From positions 10,904,612-10,968,611 of the forward strand of contig CM030931.1 of the NCBI GenBank assembly GCA_018136815.1: a stretch of 64,000 nucleotides of DNA, read 5' to 3'. Origin of the DNA: Isochrysis galbana (taxonomy: Eukaryota; Haptophyta; Isochrysidales; Isochrysidaceae). Below are positions 60,075 to 64,000 of the stretch, piece by piece. The first letter of the stretch is position 1, and each line of letters opens with the position of its first letter. A program made the position numbers and the translations under genes. The notes below the pieces were generated by a model. It saw only the letters and a list, made by a program, of their open reading frames with translations, did no database searches and had not been told where the DNA came from.

Positions 60075-61734
60075 ACTATAAGAGGCCCGCCGAGACCCAC
60101 GCCCAACCGTACAGATGCCCATAGCTACTCTGGACTACAGGCTCCCAACACTCAACACCTGGAGAAAAACATGCAACAACCGGTAGCCCGATGGCGCAAG
60201 AAGAAGTAGCGAGGAAAGCCATCGGGTATCGGTACACACCGCCTGCCACCGGAAACCTACTGCACCCAGCCCCTAGGTAGAGCACGAGGGGACGAGCCGC
60301 AAGGCAGGTGGAGGGGGGATAAGGGAAGCGGGCGTGGCTGCATAGAAGCTGTGCAGGGTCGCGCGCGCGGCGAGACTATTAAGAAGTTTTTTTTTAAGAT
60401 AGGGTCATGGAGCGCGCGTCGCTCCCCTCCACTCCTGCCCTCACCCTTGCTGCGTGCCGCGCCGGCCGATCGGGCCATGACCATGACCAACGACGTATCC
60501 TTCGCCAGGGCTCGCCCCACCGACGCCACTCTATCTACCCCCGCACGCAACGCCCCACGTCGGAGGGCGGGGTGTGGACGAACGCTACTGGATACGCCTA
60601 TTGTCCTATTGTGCATTCCACCCTGCGCCACCGGACACGGACACAGGTCGCCCCGACCACCCGGACAATTGGCGCTATGCCAGAGAGTGTGCAAGGGCAA
60701 GGGAGGGGCGAGGGGGGAGGAGAATCGCACCATTTTCTGGCGAAGGTTTTCGTAGCGGCAGGTGGCCCCCCTGGGAGTTTTGTTGTGGGCTTTGGAAAAT
60801 GGTCAAAAAATGTCAACCCCCCCCCATATTAGTATTAGTACTTAAAAAGCCCTGTTTGACCGCCCTATGTGTTGTGTGCTGTGGTTGTTCGTGTTGTTCT
60901 TGTTCTTGCTTGTGAATGTGAATGTCTCACAAGCATGTACAATGTATGAACATGCCCCCGATTGCTCTCGGGAACCACATAGGATACATACATGAGGAGA
61001 AGAGAAGAATGAGAAGAGTCACGGGGTGTCACGGTGCACAAGTAAATACGGATAATATTAGTAGTATGTTGCAATTATACCAAAATAAGACGTGAATACA
61101 AGGGTATATACTATGAATTCAGGGATGCAAGGGCTCGTTCGTTCCGAGCGTCGTCACCACACGGCAGCAGGAGAGAGAGACAAAGAAGAGGGAGAAAACA
61201 AAAAGAGGGAGAGAGATGAGACAGAGAGAGGAGCGTACTCCTTAAGTACAGAGGGAGACGGGAGAGAACACCAGGGAGAGGAGAGAGTTTTAAGAGAGAC
61301 GGGGGGGGGGGGGGGGAGGAAGAAGAAGGGGGGGGGGGGGGGCGAGAGAAGAGAGCCGTTGCAAAGAGAGCGAGCCCGAGGCGCCGATGAGCGAGGTGCC
61401 GTCTTGGGGGGGGGGGGGGGCTGGGAGGGACTGGGGGCCTGGTGTGTGTGTTGGTGTCGAGGTGCGGGGGGGGAAGGGGGGAAGGGGCGAAAGAGCACTG
61501 GCGGCGGGGGAGGAGGGGGGCGGGGCGGGGCGGGAGGAGAAAAGGGTATGTGGAGAGGAGAGGCCGAGCGGGGTGCGCCGCCCACGCGGTGGCTGCCCGT
61601 GTGCCCCACAAATCCACCTGGCACGCCCTGGGGCCTCTTTCGCCGCTCTCGGCCCCGCCACCTTTCCCTTCTGCCACCTCTCTTTCTCTCCCTCCCCCCC
61701 CCCCTTCCTACGCTCTCCACCGGCTTCCCCCTCT
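60075..61734. other. Intergenic with G-rich tracts upstream of CFAP58
   Basis: Contains the inverted TAGGGCGGTCAAACAGGG word (60850-60867), a GAGAGA-rich stretch (61166-61290) and polyG runs near 61300-61342 and 61406-61420. Long Gly- or Pro-rich frames are artefacts. It probably includes the CFAP58 promoter. Confidence 0.45.
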
Positions 61735-64000
61735 ATGCGCCGCGCTCGCTACTCGCAAGCGCTCCACATGCGCGGTGTGCACTCGGGTTGCACCTGCGCG
61801 CACTGTGCGGCGCGAGGGCTGAGCGACAACTGGGGACTGTGCGCGCCGCAGGCCGAGGGCCAGCTCAAAGCCCAGGGTAAGGACGCGCTCCAGGCCTCGA
61901 CATTCGAACAGCTCGAGCAAGACTTCCAGGAGGTGCGTGCCAACGGATCAAGCAGTAGCCATGCGAGGTCCGCCTGCATGCGCCGTACACCCCGCTGCTT
62001 ATGGTGATCCCCCTCTCCGCTCAGGTCCTTCAAGAACTCGTCGGCGATCAGTCGCTCGAGCGCTTCCGTCAGGAGTATGAGAAGCTGCACCGTGCACTGA
62101 AAAAGTCGAATGAGGGTGAGAAGCGGCTGCTGAAGAAATGCCGCGAGCTCAACTCGGAGATTGTGTCAAATGCGGTGAAAGTGCAGACGGCCCTCCGGCT
62201 GTCACAGGAGGATCAGGACACTATCGCGTCTCTCAAGCGGGTAAGCACTGTTGTGAGCTATCGCAGAGAGATCGGGGAGGGGGGGGGAGCTTGATGTTCG
62301 TGGAGTTGTGGCCTGTGTGCGCTGGGCGCTTGTGGTCAAGCCCTCAGGAGGCAGGGCTAGGCGTGCTTGCGCCATCGGGACTAGAGTGACACCACATTGG
62401 GCCGCCACCTGTACCAGGCCCGCCTCGACCGTGCCACGGGATGCTCACACCCATATCCGCACCTGTGCTACAGGAAATTGAAAAAGCCTGGAAAATGGTT
62501 GATCAGTCGCACGACAAGGAGTCGCGCGCCAAGGAGACCATCTCCAGCCTCAAGGGCGAGATAGCAAATCTATCCAAATTGGTGCTTGCCCGCGCAAGGG
62601 GTGGGAAGGCAGCTCGCGGCCCCCCAAGCCATGATGGGATCTGGATAGGAGGAATCCTTTCGGCTGGTCGAGACACGCAGCGCTCGAGGGGGATGTAGGA
62701 GCTCCTCCGGACAGCGGCCAGGGCCCCTTGCAGATCGCCCAACTCCCACACCTCGGGTCGTAGCGAATGTCCTGTGTCAACCGGCGGGTCTACGTGATAG
62801 CCGGCTGGAAGTCGCGGGCGGCGTTGGGGGGGGGGGGGGGGGGGGGGGGGCGAAGATGCCGCGGCCGTCAAGGGCGCGGTCGCGTCTGGAGCCCGTGTGT
62901 CGGTGCCTGTCCCCACTGCGTACTCCACATGATGTTGTCACCCTAGCTGTGCTGCTCATGCGCCTCGAATCCCTCCGTAGGTCGAGCAAGGCGCCGGGTT
63001 GAGCGTGGGGCAGGAACAGCAGGTCAACGAGCTGCTGGCGGAGAAGGAGCGGCTGGCGGCAGAAAGGGACGCCCAGGTGGCATCTCACGCCCAACTCTCC
63101 ACGCACTCCGATTGGGCCGTGTCCGATTGGCTGAGTGGGCCGACGTGCGTGGCAAGACGGGCGGAGTGCTGATAATCTGTGCCGACACAGCTCGGCTTCA
63201 CTCTCACAGCGGCCTCGCCTCTGCAACATACGGATCAGGTGGAGATCATTGCAAACTTGCGGGCGCAAATCGCCGAGCGATTGGCTACGATCAAGGAGCG
63301 CGAGGCTGAACGTTCGGCTATCTCGAGGGCGACCTCCGAGACCAAAATGGTGTGCGATTCACCACGCACGCCGCCGGTCGTCCAGCCCATCGCGACTGCG
63401 TGTAGCGCGGTATGGCTTCGGTCCAGCCTTGCCCCGCGATGCGCGTTGATCGCAGTGTGCCCGACCCTTGTCGTGGCCTGGTCTCCTCTGCACATTGCGC
63501 AAATCGTCACATCGCGACCACTGCTCTCGTCGACCAGGAGCTCAAGGGGCTACGGACAGATGTGGACCGCGAGACGCGCAAGAAGGAGCGGCTCGCGAAG
63601 GAGATCAAGGACTTGGAGCATTCACTCCAGCTCAAGGGCCAGGAGGTGAAAGAACGGCGGATGGCGCTAGTGGAAGCGTCTCAAAAGGTGTCGCTCCTCG
63701 AGGACTCCATGCGCAAGCAACAACAGTTGACGGAGGGGGCCAGGCGGGAGCTGGCTGAGGTGGAGGCGCGGCTCAGCCGCGAGCAGGAGGCCGTCAAGTC
63801 GGACACCGAGGCTAACGCTGCGCTCGTCGATCAGAACAAGGAGCAAGCCGACCGTCTAAAGAAGGCCGAGGATGCAGTGCAGGCTAAGCAGCAGGAGCTC
63901 AACAAGACAATTCGAACAAAGGAGATGCTTGTCAAGAAGCTCAAGTCCGTCGAGGAGGCGCGGCTCGAGGTGAAGAAGCAAACTGAGGCCCTCGACTCAG
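61735..64000 (+). CDS. CFAP58: CFAP58/CCDC147 cilia- and flagella-associated protein (5' part, six exons)
   Basis: Axonemal coiled-coil protein needed for motile cilia and sperm flagella. Exons: 61735-61932, 62025-62240, 62474-62581, 62981-63076, 63239-63349, 63538 to beyond the window. All five introns are GT-AG and all are phase 0. The visible 397 residues include LEQDFQE|VLQELVGDQSLERFRQEYEKLH, KCRELNSEIVSNAVKVQTAL, SLKR|EIEKAWKMVDQSHDKE, SLKGEIANLSKL|VEQGAGLSVGQ, EIIANLRAQIAER and ELKGLRTDVDRETRKKERLAKE. These are colinear with CFAP58 of animals and green algae. ATG 61735 gives about 55 residues ahead of the conserved start and may be wrong. The intron at 62582-62980 contains a polyG run. 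The gene implies the organism builds a motile flagellum. Confidence 0.9.

Noticed and set aside
61111-61720. Pro-rich minus-strand frames before CFAP58
   Set aside because: Antisense to polyG and GA-rich tracts; artefact of composition.
1-64000. tRNA and rRNA genes
   Set aside because: I looked for cloverleaf-like A/B boxes and rRNA words and found none I could support by eye; a covariance-model search (e.g. tRNAscan) would decide.

Overview
The window looks like nuclear DNA from a flagellated, GC-rich eukaryotic microalga. The evidence is spliceosomal GT-AG introns, a cilium/flagellum gene (CFAP58-like), an algal/plant-type glycosyltransferase (GT77, XEG113-like), a Kdo-transferase homologue, and a dense mix of LTR, non-LTR and DNA transposons. 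Haptophyte or stramenopile alga is my guess; the sequence alone does not settle the lineage. Three 100-base runs of N (17582-17681, 35271-35370, 54715-54814) are scaffold gaps, and several features break at them.

Host genes are sparse. On the minus strand: an NSUN2-type RNA m5C methyltransferase (3449-6278), an HCNGP/SAP30BP-like protein (48135-48896), a CUE-domain protein (50003-50882, two exons) and a Kdo transferase KdtA/WaaA homologue (53030-54596, two exons, 5' end at a gap). On the plus strand: a 2OG-Fe(II) oxygenase (38811-40370), an XEG113-like glycosyltransferase (44052-46568, two exons), a coiled-coil protein (55548-56741) and the first six exons of a CFAP58/CCDC147 orthologue (61735 to the window end). 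Two further regions look coding but are broken or unresolved (17682-21070 minus, 29438-31498 plus).

Mobile DNA fills most of the rest. Two diverged non-LTR retrotransposon copies encode reverse transcriptase and/or a zf-RVT C-terminus (2-1777 and 57329-60074), and an endonuclease fragment lies at 2778-3008. A Ty3/gypsy chromovirus-like element occupies about 8800-17581 on the minus strand. A TTAA-flanked, Kolobok-like DNA transposon lies at 24449-28454; its transposase ends in a cysteine-rich CXC motif. Several repeat families occur as direct or inverted pairs.

The most notable feature is in the Ty3/gypsy element. Its uninterrupted pol frame (9318-15722) carries, ahead of protease, RT, RNase H, integrase and a C-terminal chromodomain, an extra domain (about 14625-15212) that resembles the phage/bacterial-type DNA cytosine methyltransferase family with a HPPC motif. 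A retroelement that carries both a putative DNA-methyl writer and a chromatin reader is the best candidate here for an undescribed system. Second in interest are a 108-bp perfect inverted repeat whose 65-bp spacer also occurs nearby in the opposite orientation, and the Kolobok-like element with CXC and Tudor/Agenet-like parts.
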